Assembly: GCF_017654505.1 (NCBI RefSeq)
Contig: NC_054536.1
Location: 12,011,794 to 12,075,793, forward strand
DNA length: 64,000 nucleotides
Direction: 5' to 3'
Source: Polyodon spathula
Lineage: Eukaryota > Chordata > Actinopteri > Acipenseriformes > Polyodontidae
Position 1 is the stretch's first letter. The number at the start of each line of letters is the position of its first letter. Below the pieces are notes generated by a model. The model was not told the DNA's origin. It ran no database searches and worked only from the letters and a program-made list of their open reading frames with translations. Positions 11,725 through 23,429 of the stretch are shown here, piece after piece. The position numbers and the translations under genes are program-made.

Positions 11725-14262
11725 TTATCAATTAATTTTTATTTTATATAGCACCTTTCATGGTGGACTATCATAACAAAGCACTTTACAAGAAAGTGAG
11801 GAACAATGCATAATATATTAAACACAATGAAATACAGGGCATAGTACATTAAATACAAACAGTAAAAAAAAAAAAAAAAAAAATGCAAATACATTAAATA
11901 AGGGCATATCACATTAAATACAGGGCTAGGATGTGAATTCTAAACATTATGGATACGTGTGTCATATAGAATCATATGAATAGGATGGAGTGAAAAACCT
12001 GAAATAGTAATTTAGACAACAGCTAATAACAGAATCAGGCTTAAACAGCATTGAAAGCAAAAGAGAACAAGTGGGTCTTGAGAGCTCATTTGAAGCGAGC
12101 GACTGTGGGAGCTGCACACACTAAAGCTGGGAGAGATTTCCACAGAGTTGGGGCCCATGAAGCTAAAAGAGCACTCTCCGAGTATGGTATACTTTTGCTT
12201 GGGCAAAATAAGCAAGCCAGAGTCAGAGGACTCAGCTTGTGTGCAGGGACATAGTGGGTCAGCAGGGTGGAGAGATACTCTGGACCTGTGTGATGAAGGG
12301 CCTGGTAAGTAAGCAGGAGAATTTTGAAATAATCCCAAACTTTACAGGTAGCCAGTGCAGCTGGGCAAGACGGGGTACTGTGATCATGTTTTTTACATCT
12401 GGTAAGGATCCTAGCAGCTGCATTTTGAACCAGTTTATGGTGCATAATGGAAGACCACCATAGAGAGAGCTGCAGTAGTCGAGTCGGGAGGAGATGAATG
12501 CATCTTTGCATCCGGAAGGGAAAGGTAGGGACAGACCTTTGAGATGTTTCGGATGTGGTAGAAGGAGGATTTGACTACAGAGGAGATTTGGGAATCAAAG
12601 GAGAGGTTACTATCCAGAAGTACACAAAGGTTTCGTACTGTGGGGGAAGGCAGCAACAGACAGTTTCCAAGGTTCAAGGCAGCAATATTGAGATTCTTGA
12701 GTTGAGTTTTCGATCCTATTAGAACAAGCTCAGATTTGTTAGTGTTGAGCTGAAGACAATTGGCAGACATCCAGGTCTCAATGTCTAGGATGCAAGCTGA
12801 GAGCCAGACCATGGCAGAGGGACATCCAGGGTCTAGTTTTAGGTAGAGTTGGGTGTCATCTGCGTAGGAGTGAAACATGAGGCTATGTTGGTGGATAAGG
12901 TGACCCAAGGGACGCATATAGATGTTAAATAGAAGAGGCCCAAGAACAGAGCCTAGCGGGACACTGCAAGTGACCGGGTTTGCATCAGCACTGCTTCCAT
13001 CTAGAAAAAAGACTGCATGCATTCAGATAGGTAAGAGGACAGCCAGGAGAGACAGGTTCCATAGATCCCAGCATACTTCTGAAGGCGGTCAAGAAAAAAT
13101 GCTATGATCTATGGTATCAAAAGTAGCAGTTAGGTTAAGGAGGACAAGAACAGAGGGATCAGCACCATTAGCATTAAGCAGAAGATAATTTACAATCCAG
13201 AGCAGAGCAGTTTCGGTACTGTGATGCGGCTGGAAGCCAGACTGCAGAGATTCAAGCAGATTGTTATCTGTGAGATGTTTCATCAGCTGGCTGGCTGCAG
13301 CCCTTTCAAAAGTTTTGGAGAGAAAAGGAAGATTGGATATGGGATGGAAGTTAGATAAGACAGCCGGGTGAATGGAGGGTTTTTTGAACACTGGCGTTAC
13401 TCAGGCAGCCTTGAGTGCAGCAGGAACCAGGCCTGATACCAGGAACAGGTTGAGAGTGTGCATAATGGAAGGAGCAAGATCAGAAGCATAGTGACTGACA
13501 AGATTTGTTGGCCAGGGGTCCAAGTGCCACGTGGCAGTAGTTGATTTCAACAACAGGCTGGAGACATCAGTAATGGAGAGAAGAGAGAAGGAAGAGAGAG
13601 CAGGAGGGGCAATCGGAGGGGAGTCAAGGTGGTCAAGTACTATACTGGGTTTGAGGCAGGAGAGTGTAGAATTAATGGTGTCTATTTTGTTCTGAAAGAA
13701 AGAGGAGAAATCATGGCAGGTAAGAGAGGAGGATGAATAGGAGATGGATTTATTGATGGCTGGATGCAGGATTTGATCAATGGACTTGAAGAAAATATTT
13801 GGTTTACCGCGACCCATAGATATGATTTCTGAGAAGTACTTCACCCAGGCAGTAGTGATTGCACGCCTGTAGCTACAGAGGTGATCGGTCCAAATCTCTC
13901 TGTGAACTCTAAGATCATTCCGTGGAGAGTTGCGATGTTTCTTCACTGTTCTGGTTATAAGCGAAGAAACTGTGCCGATGATCTGAGTAAGGGAGGCACT
14001 GTAGAGGGACACCGCATCATCGACCGAAGACAGAAGAGTACCAGTTAGAGGGGAAGAAGAGACACATTCCGATAGTATTGTAGGATTTAGAAGACTTTTG
14101 GAACAGAAGGAAATAACATTATCAGTTGGAGCTGAAGGTGCAGAAAGATTAATATTGGCAGTGATTAAGAAATGGTCAGAGAGAGCTATATCTGAGAAAA
14201 CAATGACCAGTCCTACCCCTTGAAAATGAGGGCTAGACATTATGTAACTGCATTCTGTGACA
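11725..14262 (-). mobile_element. L2-like LINE, 5'-truncated and inactivated
   Basis: Read on the minus strand from 14262 down, this is a non-LTR retrotransposon ORF2. First comes the end of the endonuclease (SDHFLI near 14175). Then a linker, then reverse transcriptase with [52 protein letters not shown] and the catalytic YADDTQLYL (YADD at 12855-12866). Last is the C-terminal FKILLLTYQALH region. The protein is split into at least four frames (breaks near 13400, 13090-13020, 12470 and 12340), so it cannot make an enzyme. The aspartate of the first RT motif also looks altered ([12 protein letters not shown] where LDLSAAFDT is usual). The 3' end at 11725-11800 has the typical tatatagcacctttcatggt tail. 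Upstream endonuclease is missing, as expected of incomplete reverse transcription. Confidence 0.88.
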
Positions 14263-14384
14263 GATATGCAACATATTATTGGATGACCAGCTGCTGGTTT
14301 TATTGATCTATTTCAAGTAAGTTCCACTGGCTAATTATATATTAGAAAATAATTCAGTATCATCAGCCAGTCAGCTTCCAGCTA

Positions 14385-14420
14385 TAGCGGGCATTAATAC
14401 ACAGTAGATGCCCGCTGGAA
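14385..14420. repeat. Small inverted repeat
   Basis: GCGGGCAT and ATGCCCGC face each other around attaatacacagtag. It may mark the edge of an unidentified element between here and about 14955. Confidence 0.4.
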
Positions 14421-14841
14421 CATCACCGCCTCACCTGTGAATCAAATTTAAAATCAATCTGTGCAAGTACTGGCTTTTTCATTTTGACTTGCTGTGTTTT
14501 TAAGCGTGGACACAATTGGTCCAAATGTATTTTATTATCTATCAAAACCCGACAATCAATACTATGCATCGACGAAAGCAACCAATCCCGTAACTGCAAC
14601 TGCCGAGTCTGTGATTCACAGTCTGTCAGTTTGACTGAACCACAGACACGGGTTTCTTTCAACAACAACAAACACAGACAGTTAAGTAATATTGCTCCAT
14701 TCAAATATCTGGCACTTTTCAAATAAACTATAAGCAGCTCTGGCCAGTAAAACAATTATTTGTTTAACAAAATATTTTAAAGTGTTTTTTTAAATAAAAT
14801 AATGAGAAAAATTATTTTCTAATAGTGATAGTCCCATTCGC

Positions 14842-14954
14842 GATGAAGGTTCTACCATGTGTTAGTTGACCTTGACTTTCGTTAGCACCCTTACCTTTGG
14901 CTGGGGACACATAACTCCAGTCACGGTCAATTAACTCATGGTAGAATCTTCATT
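14842..14954. repeat. Hairpin with 36-bp arms
   Basis: The left arm (14842-14877) contains GGTTCTACCATGTGTTAG. The right arm (14919-14954), reverse-complemented, contains GATTCTACCATGAGTTAA. By eye 31 of 36 positions pair. The loop is about 41 bases. It is probably a foldback or MITE remnant. Confidence 0.65.
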
Positions 14955-15218
14955 AATTACTGCTTATTTAATCACTCTTTAAGCCACCCACCCCTAAACA
15001 TCAAATTGTTGTCCCAAATATGTCTGACTTTTTAAAAAGTTCAGCCTCTCTCAGGATAGGTTCATACTGACAACATTCTTGAAAATAACCGGTTCTCTTA
15101 AAATGTTTCATCCTAACCATAATTGGTCCCAGAGGTTTGTCTTCACATCTTTTATCAATCTTTGTTTCAACTTGCTATGATAAAATGCTGTCATTAGCAC
15201 ATTATTTGGGTTTAAGTT

Positions 15219-15221
<3 letters not shown>
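14955..15221. other. No gene seen
   Basis: Nothing supported between the hairpin and the TA run. Confidence 0.4.
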
Positions 15222-15281
<60 letters not shown>

Positions 15282-15286
15282 TATAT
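15222..15286. repeat. (TA)n microsatellite
   Basis: About 60 bases of TA dinucleotide with one phase break. Confidence 0.95.
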
Positions 15287-17252
15287 GGGTCAGTGCAGAC
15301 CTAGCCTCAGGATGACATAACATTTTACAAAATATCCAGAGAACAAGTTATTTGTCATACAGGGGAATAGAGTCAAAATCAAGATTGGAACATTACTAAC
15401 ATGGCCTAGTAACATTTTAGAAATGTTAATACTTTTAAACATTTTAAATTACAGCTAGTTGTTACAAATTTAATGAAATCAGTAGAAACTATTATCATTT
15501 TTTTGTGAGCATTAGCATCACAATGCAAAGAGCATTTAATATGTCAAGCCATTCAATGTTTTAAAATGAGGAAATCAATTTCTGCCTTGTAAATTACACC
15601 TGCATTGTAGATCCCTTGTCTCATTAACCATTAAATGTAGTTTGATAATTCAGTGTTTAGTATTATAACATAGTGTTATAATTGTATAATTTTGAAATCA
15701 CTGTTACTAGTACTTGGAAGTCTAAAGGTGTACCTTTATAACCATTAGAAAGAAAGACTGCAGTCTCTTGGATCTCATGCATTGTTTAGTCTTCCCTTAA
15801 TTATAAAAAATGGGTAACATGTCTATAGGAGAACTACATTGAACAGTGTAGCTTCATTGTGTAATCCAATGCTGTTACTGAATAAAAACAAACAAATAAA
15901 CCCTCTCAGAGGGACAGCTGCCAGTAAGTGTAATGCAAACAAATGCAATGTAGGCTAAAGTAGGAAAACAGTGGAACTATACAAAATGTATGTATATGCA
16001 AACTAAAGTAGGTAGGTATGTATTTTTGTACTGTTTTCATGAATTCTATTTATATCAATAAAGCAAGATTATACAGTGACCTTTAATGACGCCACCTCAG
16101 TTCTATCATTTTAATCATTGTGCAGAAGCAAGACAAGATCCTTACTGACACTTGGCTCCTTAGGGGGCAATTAGACAATAAGTGAATTCCTTCCAACTCG
16201 ACAAGCTTCCTCTGTGTCCCTGAAAAAAGAGACTAGAAACAGAAAACCTATATATCCCTTATTTTACTTCAGGGCATTTTTTAAAGAAGCTTACTTAATA
16301 TAACTATCAAGGTGCCAGTGCTTGTCATTGCAGGGGGTCGGTAGGACTGTAGTGCTGTGTGCACTCTCCTTAAAAGGCTGACAAATCTAAAGTGCCTATT
16401 TTGTGAAGTCTCGTTCATAGTAGGTTCACAGTGCATTTAGATTTTATGACAAAACTATATCTTCATTTAACACAAAGCATAACAAATAACAAAAAGCCAG
16501 CAGGATCAACACAAGTCACCCCAGCAGTACTGTACATAACCCTTACATTGATAGTTTATCTAAATATGACATTTAGCTCTGACCTCTACACAGTGGATGG
16601 GACACAGCAAAAGCAATACACACTTCAATTCCATGGAACCTTTCACATTGCAGTCAACACACTGGGGCAAAACTGGAGCAAATTGGATTGTTTTTGTGAT
16701 TATGACACACAACAGCTAATTGAACCATCAAAACGATTCTCCCTATATAATTAGGTGATATAGATAAATCTCCATCAATTTGAAATTGAATTATTTCCAG
16801 TTTTAATGGCACTGTTAAACCTAAGGGAATGTTTATACAAATCTCTTCAAAAAACATTCACTTAAAGAATATTCTTTAAAACAGTCCTTTTTGTGAATAG
16901 GGCCCATTAGCTTCTATGGTGATGAAAACATGCCTTGTATGTTTAATACTACTGGGTAAGGGTAAGCAGGATATTCTGTTGAATTGTATTGTAAAATAGC
17001 ACCATAAAAAGCTACAGAATAAATGTATAAGCATTTAGTCCATGTTTACCTCTTTCATTATACGGTAATTGTATAGTAGCTTAGAGCAGTGGCATACTGT
17101 ACATCAAAGCATAAACAGAGAGTGAACGTCTGGCTTGATTGTATGCCTTTTCCTACATCTCAATCTGCTGTGTCTATGTCGTTCATAAGTGCAATCCTGG
17201 ATACAAAACCACCTGCCAAATGCGTTGACATCATCAACTGTTTATAAAAGTC
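15287..17252. other. No gene seen
   Basis: Nearly 2 kb of AT-rich DNA without a recognised repeat. The longest open stretch (16431-16754, 107 codons) has no family resemblance and no recognisable domain, and is probably chance. Confidence 0.45.
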
Positions 17253-17254
17253 AT

Positions 17255-19032
17255 CAGGGGCCTGTTTCTATATCCTGAATGAGTAAGTGGAAATATGAAA
17301 GATCTTACGACGAGTTATGTCCTCCACTTATCACACGTCTCATATTCCATACGAATCGAATTTGCTTTCGAATTGAAATACGAAAGGTAGCCATGGATAC
17401 CTTGCTCACTCTATACGTGAAAATGAATGGGCAAATTGCTGAGAATGTACTATTATTAATATGTAAAGGCTTATGATAATTAAAGCAGCCTCCACACAGG
17501 CAGTTTTTTTTTTATTTTGCACACACATTACCAAAATACTATAGATGTGCCTTTTTTCTTTATCTCCACATCTTTCAAAGCAGGCAGTCCCCTCCCCACT
17601 CCATCCCCTAAACAGTTACGGCCAGGCAGTAGTATAACTCAGCCCCTAACTGCAGGAGATGTATACCAACAATATAAACTAAAGAATGTGTTTAATGGCA
17701 TTTGCATTAATCGCAATGTAAACTAAATCTATGTGAAACATAAATATCATAACTTATTTGGGGTGTAGACTACCACTTAGGCATATTTTGTCAGAATGAA
17801 TGAATCATGCAATTGGCGTCCTGCAGCACTGTTAGTCGGTTGTTCTTGTCCTTGAGGTAGCTCGTTGTCTTCAGGGTGTTCTTGTTGTTCATCAATAATT
17901 AGTGAACTGGCACACTGCGCAATATGATGTAGTATGTATGCAGCAATGATGATTTTAACACATTTTTCTGAAAGACTGTACAGCACCCCAGATTTGTCCA
18001 GCACTCGAAATCGCATTTTAAGCATGCCTATACACCTCTCTTTATGACCTGCCTTGTTCTTCCGTGGTTTGTGTTGTATTTCTCCTCTGCCCTCGATGAT
18101 GGGGTGGGTACAGGTGTTAGGAGATAAGGAGACAGAGGATACCCGCTGTTCCCCATCAGCCATCCATCATGGAAGCCAGTCTCCTCTCCAATGGTTTTAG
18201 CAGCACAGTTTGTCCATATAACTGCAACACAGCACAGCCATTTATCAACAACATTTCTTATCACGGTCACATATAATCTGCACATTCGTAGAGTGGCACC
18301 CTTTCCGACACACATAATGATATTCATCCACACTTGGTGCTTTTATTTGTAAATGCATGCCATCCACAGCTCCATCACATGGGAAAACAGCAGATGGAAA
18401 TAAAACCTTCCTTGATTGATTGTAATTCCCGTACAGTGGGGCCAAGTAATGTAGTCGGAAGCGTGATTTGTCAGAGCATTAGTAACATTACCAATGGAAC
18501 GACATACTGATGCCCTGCTCAGTGCCAACGTATCACCCAATACATTCTGGAAGGACTCGCTGGCAAGAAAACATAGTGTAACCAACACGTTCACTTCTAT
18601 AGACAGGACATAATGTCTTTTTGTTTGTCTTCTTACATGCGGCTCAAGCAAGGTAAAAAGATCCTGGATGTCCTCCTTCTTTAAATTGTACTTTGCAATT
18701 ACTTCCTCATTAGATAGCTTGTCAACGATTTTACACACCTGTCTGTTACTGTAATTTGTGTGCTGATGTTCTAAGTCTTTGCAATTCTCTCGATCTGTGT
18801 CGTAAATATACCACATGCATCAGAGACGCAATGTGTTTAGAAACCATACACAAGAAACGTAACCTTTTGTATACATATAATGACAAATTTGGTGGTGATA
18901 AATTACTAATTGTTTTACGAATGGTTGGTGAATGTGTTGGTATATGGAAACCTAACTTTTTTCATAGCTGAAGCTTACGATATTGTACCTGCTAGATACA
19001 CATTCGTATGTGTCTATAGAAACAGGCTCCTG
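17255..19032 (-). mobile_element. PIF/Harbinger DNA transposon with 18-bp terminal inverted repeats
   Basis: The left end, 17255-17272, reads CAGGGGCCTGTTTCTATA. The right end, 19015-19032, is its inverse with one mismatch (CAGGAGCCTGTTTCTATA when reverse-complemented). The repeats bracket a minus-strand transposase of the Harbinger type (17777-18816). At about 1.78 kb there is no room for the second, Myb/SANT-like gene that full Harbinger elements carry, and none was seen. A 3-bp target duplication, expected for this superfamily, could not be made out, so the exact ends may be off by a few bases. Confidence 0.85.
17777..18816 (-). pseudogene. PIF/Harbinger (HARBI1-like) transposase, frameshifted
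   Basis: Harbinger transposases are DDE nucleases that cut and paste the element. The minus-strand reading begins near 18816 with a helical N-terminal region (LSNEEVIAKYNLKKEDIQDL), then the family's HTH-like stretch (LALSRASVCRSIGNVTNAL). After a frameshift near 18400 comes FPCDGAVDGMHLQIKAPS, which holds the first catalytic aspartate. After a second shift near 18270 comes GNSGYPLSPYLLTP, the usual GDSGYPL block. The last frame has KERCIGMLKMRFRVL, with the catalytic glutamate, then IIIAAYILHHIA. The GSTHDS-type motif that should carry the second aspartate is not visible where expected, which suggests a small deletion. At least three frames are used, so it is inactive. HARBI1 itself is a domesticated host gene; the flanking inverted repeats argue against that here. 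Confidence 0.88.
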
Positions 19033-19199
19033 ATCTGCTGTTTTGTCTTGTGATGGAAATACTTGGATTGTTATATACAAAGTACATGCTGTATATTACA
19101 AGATAATGAGGAGACAGTATTTTAAGAGGTATAGACTGTAAAGAGTACTGGGAGGTGTCATGCAATTGGTACAGAGAGGTAGGCAGAGGATTGTGATGA

Positions 19200-19320
19200 T
19201 GAATTCATAGTTCAAGTTAATTAGACATGTTCAGTACGATTGAGACCTGGTGTTTGTGGTGGCCATGGAATATGTCTGCCATGCTCTTTAAATCAGTCCC
19301 AAACAATTCCGACAAGGTGG
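19200..19320 (-). mobile_element. Tc1/mariner relic (catalytic C-terminal scrap)
   Basis: On the minus strand a short stretch reads HIPWPPQTPGLNRTEHV. It resembles the [16 protein letters not shown] block that carries the second and third acids of Tc1/mariner transposases. The aspartate is replaced by glycine and the frame stops soon after, so only a relic remains. Confidence 0.5.
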
Positions 19321-20390
19321 GTTTTTTTGCATTTGTTTTTTTTTAAGCATTGATTTTTACTCCTTTAAGACAAGTTTAACTATAACAACAGAACATGCTT
19401 ATGAACTGTCACTTTGAAAAAGCAATTTGAAAAACAGCTTCAAATGATAGATGAAGAGAGCAAACCACTTCAACTCTCATCACAATGTAGGAGGAAAGAC
19501 AGGCCAGGGAATTTAATGATACAGTGTGCCAAAGGGGGTGGTGGGAAGAGAAAGATACAGTAGGAACTCAAGTTCCATCAAAGTGGAATGTAATATGTTC
19601 TGTGTTTTTTTCTAAATTTTATTTTATTGGCAAAGCCAACCAGACTAATGGGCTGTGGCTGATTTCTTATTTCCCATGGGATCCTGGGGCAAGGTGCAAC
19701 AGTTTAAAAGTTTTACAACAAAATCCCCAAATCTTCTGGAGACAATTAAGCATCTCAAGGCTCACAATAGACTTATATCATCAAGTGTCGATAGGCTTAT
19801 TCTAGTGTACTACATTAAAAGTGAAGAAATCAATTGATACTTCAATTTACTGGTCAAAGCAAACAGTTTTTCAAAAGATGAAAAATTAAAATAGTGTGAG
19901 TTAGCCAATTGCTGATAGATTAATGGAAAATTGAAATGCTAAGAATCAAATATAACAAATAGCTACAAACCTAGTACAAGTGACATAGCTGAACTTGCAC
20001 AGATAGGGGTTACAATCGTGTAATGGAGTGTAATACCCAACCATGATTTGGAATTCAATTCAAATGGACAATAATACTATGTAACACAATTTTGTTCCTG
20101 GGTAGTAAGTGTTATTTCCTAATTGCTTATGCCTCAAAAGTATAGAACATGGCTATTATTCCCCACAAACTTTGCTTTTGTGACCAGGACAGTGATATTT
20201 CAAAATATCACTATTTCCAGTGGGAAAATGGGCAAATGTGTGTCTTTTCGTTCACATAAAGTCAGAAAAAAACAACATATGGATCCAAATTAACATGTAT
20301 TTATACTAAAGTAATACAAAGATGACTACAAAAGATTTAGAAGTGAGTAGTTTTTAAAGATTTACAATTATACTGTAAATTTAGTAGCTA
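19321..20390. other. No gene seen
   Basis: AT-rich DNA, no coding or repeat signal recognised. Confidence 0.4.
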
Positions 20391-20394
20391 AAAA

Positions 20395-20635
20395 ACTTTG
20401 TACTTGCTTCATAACAATCCGCTTGAGAATCTTTGCTAACAATGGCAGATTGGAAATTGGCCTAAAGTTAGTTAGGTCTTTAGGCTCGAAGTTTGTTTTT
20501 TTAAGTAATGGCTTTATCACCACTACCATAAGAGCTTAAGGCAACAAATGATTAATTTGCAATTTCTTGTATCATGTATTGAGAACACAAAGTATTTCTA
20601 TTAATGATTTAGAAGGGATGGGATCAAGAGAGCAT
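20395..20635 (-). mobile_element. L2-like LINE fragment (reverse transcriptase N-terminal part)
   Basis: The minus strand reads KPLLKKTNFEPKDLTNFRPI and continues SNLPLLAKILKRIV. This is the start of the reverse transcriptase domain of L2-type LINEs. Just before it is LDPIPSK, also usual for the family, with stops in between. The fragment is cut on its plus-strand right side by the Gmr1-type LTR sequence beginning near 20636. Confidence 0.7.
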
Positions 20636-20778
20636 GCCAGGTATTTTTTATTTAAATGGTCACCAGACCTAGAATACAAATAAAGCACTTTTTCCAAAGG
20701 ATTACAATTGTCTGCCTTTCACTCCTGCACTTCATCACCGCTACACCTGTTCCCCATTCACCAGCCACTTTGCCACAC
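20636..20778 (+). repeat. 5' LTR remnant of the Gmr1-like element (3' part only)
   Basis: From gccaggtattttt to tttgccaca this matches the last part of the LTR copies at 29990-30120 (plus) and 37900-38040 (minus). It holds the AATAAA signal within tacaaataaagcac. The first several hundred bases of the LTR are missing; the sequence to the left is L2 DNA. It is followed within two bases by the primer-binding region. Confidence 0.75.
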
Positions 20779-20779
20779 A

Positions 20780-20796
20780 TGGTGTCAGATCCGGGA
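20780..20796 (+). promoter_or_regulatory. Likely tRNA primer-binding site
   Basis: TGGTGTCAGATCCGGGA follows the LTR end after two bases. It begins with TGG, as sites complementary to a tRNA 3' CCA end do, and is placed just before gag. Which tRNA it matches was not determined. Confidence 0.6.
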
Positions 20797-21640
20797 TGGA
20801 CCGTAACGCACTGGCGGAGCTGCTGCAGGTGCTTGAGAGCAGGCATGATGCAGAGGAGAGAAAGAGGGAGGAGCACTACACGGCACTCATTGAGAGGGTA
20901 GGGCTGGCCGTTGACGCAGCGACGGTCCCTAAACAACACCGCTGATGTCGCCCCCGAAGGAGCGGGCGATGAAGATGTTGGTGTAGGATGACGTGGAGGC
21001 GTACTTGGTGGCGATCGAAAGGCTGGCTACCACGGCAACTTGGCCGCGGGAGTTCTGGACAAGCCAGATGGGACCCTACCTGATCAGGGAGACTCAGGCA
21101 GCCTACCAAGCTATGAGTGACCATCACGCCGCCGACTACGACCTGGTCAAACAGGCTATCCTCCGCCTCCTGAATATAACTGCGGAGACCCACCGGGCAC
21201 TGTTTAGGGAGTACTGAGACACGCGCCAGGGTGGTTGCAGAGCGGTTGTGTGACCACATGGTGCATTGGCTGACCCCCAGGAAGACGACCGCAGAACAAA
21301 TGGGGGAAGCCATTCTGGTCGAACAGTTTTTGCCATGTGGTCGGCGCCGAAACCCAGGCGTGGATACAGCGCCACAACACCGACACCCTGGAGGAGGCTG
21401 TCAAACTGGCCAAAGATTTTGAGGACTCCCTCACTTCTGCCCAGGTCGGGATACTGTCAGTCCCTGCCCTTCGGAGTAGCCAACCTCTCCCTCCCTCTCC
21501 TCCAACGCCACCACCACCCTCATTCCCGGGACCCAGACCTCCAAGAAAGCCCACCCCATTGGGCCCCCTTTCCTCCCCCCCATGGAGACCAAGGTTGGCC
21601 TCTCAGCTCTCCTGGGCGGTGTGTCGTGGCGGCCACAAGG
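20796..21640 (+). pseudogene. Gmr1-like Gypsy gag, broken, with SCAN-like capsid segment
   Basis: The reading starts MDRNALAELLQVLESRHDAE at 20796 and stops at about 20943. A second frame gives YLVAIERLATTATWPREFW and AADYDLVKQAILRLLNITAE up to 21217. A third gives THRALF...DHMVHWLTPRKTTAEQ and MGEAILVEQF, and a fourth gives AETQAWIQRHNTDTLEEAV and KDFEDSL. The last blocks match the layout of the vertebrate SCAN domain (WLRPE..TKEQILELLVLEQF, then LQAWV...PESGEEAV). It is established that SCAN came from the Gag capsid of Gmr1-like Gypsy elements, so this is the expected ancestor type and not a host zinc-finger gene. A proline-rich linker follows (about 21480-21600). At least three frame breaks make it inactive. 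Confidence 0.82.
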
Positions 21641-21816
21641 TCAGGTGGCCATCTCCTGTATCCATGGAGACACGTAACCTCATAGTAGGGGTAGCGGAAA
21701 GGTTGCCACACCCAGTTATTCTGGGCCGAGACATGCCAAAATTCAAACAATTAATGCAAATAATGGCAGTCTCAGTCACATGCGTAAACGTGGCAGAAAA
21801 AAAGGAAAGGGAATGA
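21640..21816 (+). pseudogene. Gypsy protease remnant
   Basis: NLIVGVAERLPHPVILGRDM corresponds to the C-terminal part of a retropepsin, just before the usual LGRD block. The catalytic DTG/DSG motif was not found upstream, so only the end of the domain can be supported. It lies between Gag and integrase, as in the Gmr1 group. Confidence 0.55.
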
Positions 21817-22159
21817 ATTGGTGATGTGTTTCCTTTTCATGCTGAAATGTTTTCCCCTCTTTTCCGTCTTAGAAAAACAAATAAGGAGAGATGGACCGCG
21901 AAATGGGAAGGAGCATCTTTGAGACAAGGCTGGGGTCTGGTGGAAAAGTACTGGAATGGAAATAAATGCCAGTTGAAGGGAGTGGGAACGCAGTGTGACT
22001 GAGAGGGCAAGTTTACTGGGCCAGCTAGGGCAGAGGTTATTCCAGCTCCTCTCAATGTACGGGACCTGTGGTACTCAAGTGCGGACATAGTGTGGGGCCA
22101 ACATAACGACCAGTCACTAGTGCACGCTTGGGGGCAGGTCCGGTCTATTGAAGGTAAGG

Positions 22160-23380
22160 ATGTTGATGGCACTGGGGTGCTAGTATAGCCACACTTCAGT
22201 ATCAAGGAGCAATTACTGCATAGGGTAAACCAAGCCATGGGCACAGGACACCAAGGTCATGAGGTTGGCGCATTATATCCCTTTTGCGGGGCACCTCGGA
22301 GCCGAGAAGACAAGAGAACGGATATTGGCTCGATTCTACTGGGTAGATCTTCATACTGATGTGTCAAGATATGTAGCCACATATTGCCAGCAAGTAGCAC
22401 TGGGTAGAGTGGGCCCCGCCCCTTTGGTCCCACTGCCCATTATTTCCACTCCTTTTGAGCGCATTGCAATGGACATAGTGGGCCCTTTGCTACCTTCTGA
22501 CTCCATGTATACGCATATACTAGTAGTGGTGGATTATGCAATGCGATACCCGGAGGCACTTCCATTGAGGTCCATTAGTGCCGCTGCAATAGCCACCGAG
22601 CTAGTGCAAATTATGGCTAGAGTAGGGATCCCCAAGGAGATCTTGACTGATCACAGAACCAATTTTTTGTCCAATACATTACAGCAGGTGTACAAAATAT
22701 TAAAAATACGTCCCATCAGGACGTCCGTTTATCATCCACAGTCGGACGGTCGGGTGGAACGTTTTAATCAGAACTTAAAGTCGATGCTGAGACGATTCGT
22801 AACACAAGAGCAAAAACATTGGGCATCGCTTCTTCCCTACCTCCTTTTTGCAGTGAGAGAGGTGCCGCAGAGTTCGACAGGGTTTTCTCCCTTTGAGCTC
22901 CTGTACTGCTGGCAGCTTTACGGCATCCTCGATCTGCTGAGAGAAGGGTGGGAGGAGCACAAAGGCTCATCCAAGAATGTAGTGAAGCGTGTGCTCCTAC
23001 AAAGATATCACCTGGATTTGGTCGTCATTTGGCCCAGGACAACCTCAGATCGGCTCATCATCGACAGCAGCAGCATTACAACAAAAATGCACGGATTCTG
23101 ACCTTTTGACCAGGGGACAAGGTAATGCTGCTACTTCCCTCATTAGAATCAAAACGATGTGCTAAATGGCAGGGACCATATGAAGTGATTCGGGCTATAG
23201 GGAAAGTGAATTATGAAATTTACCATGTCAATTTGTTAAAGCCCTGGCAGGCAAGGGAGGTCTTATTTATAGCACCAGACAATATGAAGGATGATTTAGG
23301 CCCCTGTCCAGAGATTCCTAGAACAAGATTGATTTCAATGGGGAAACAATTGGTTCCAGATCAGCAAAGAGCTGCCTAAG
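22160..23380 (+). pseudogene. Gmr1-like integrase with GPY/F tail
   Basis: Integrase joins the cDNA to the genome. The zinc-binding region runs AHYIPFAGHLGAEKTRERIL and ends ATYCQQVALG, where the second cysteine of the usual CxxC pair is missing. The core has all three acids: AMDIVGPLL, ILTDHRTNF and DGRVERFNQNLK. The tail continues at 23125-23270 with KWQGPYEVIRAIGKVNYEI and YHVNLLKPWQ, the GPY/F module. Breaks near 23100 and loss of the N-terminal start make it a pseudogene. It lies upstream of the reverse transcriptase; in most Gypsy elements integrase is last. This inverted order is the diagnostic trait of Gmr1-like elements. Confidence 0.88.
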
Positions 23381-23429
23381 CTTATAGAGGAGTTCAGCAA
23401 AGTTTTTTCTGACGTGCCCGGCAGAACAA

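Noticed and set aside
16431..16754. 107-codon frame as a gene
   Set aside because: No family resemblance and AT-rich codons; expected by chance in this much sequence.
17777..18816. Host HARBI1 gene
   Set aside because: It sits between transposon terminal repeats and is frameshifted with a likely deletion of one catalytic region.
17251..19035. A 3-bp target duplication for the Harbinger element
   Set aside because: TCA at the left and TGA or ATC at the right do not match as a direct repeat.
21150..21430. Host SCAN zinc-finger gene
   Set aside because: It lies in the gag position of a Gypsy element after a primer-binding site, and no zinc fingers follow.
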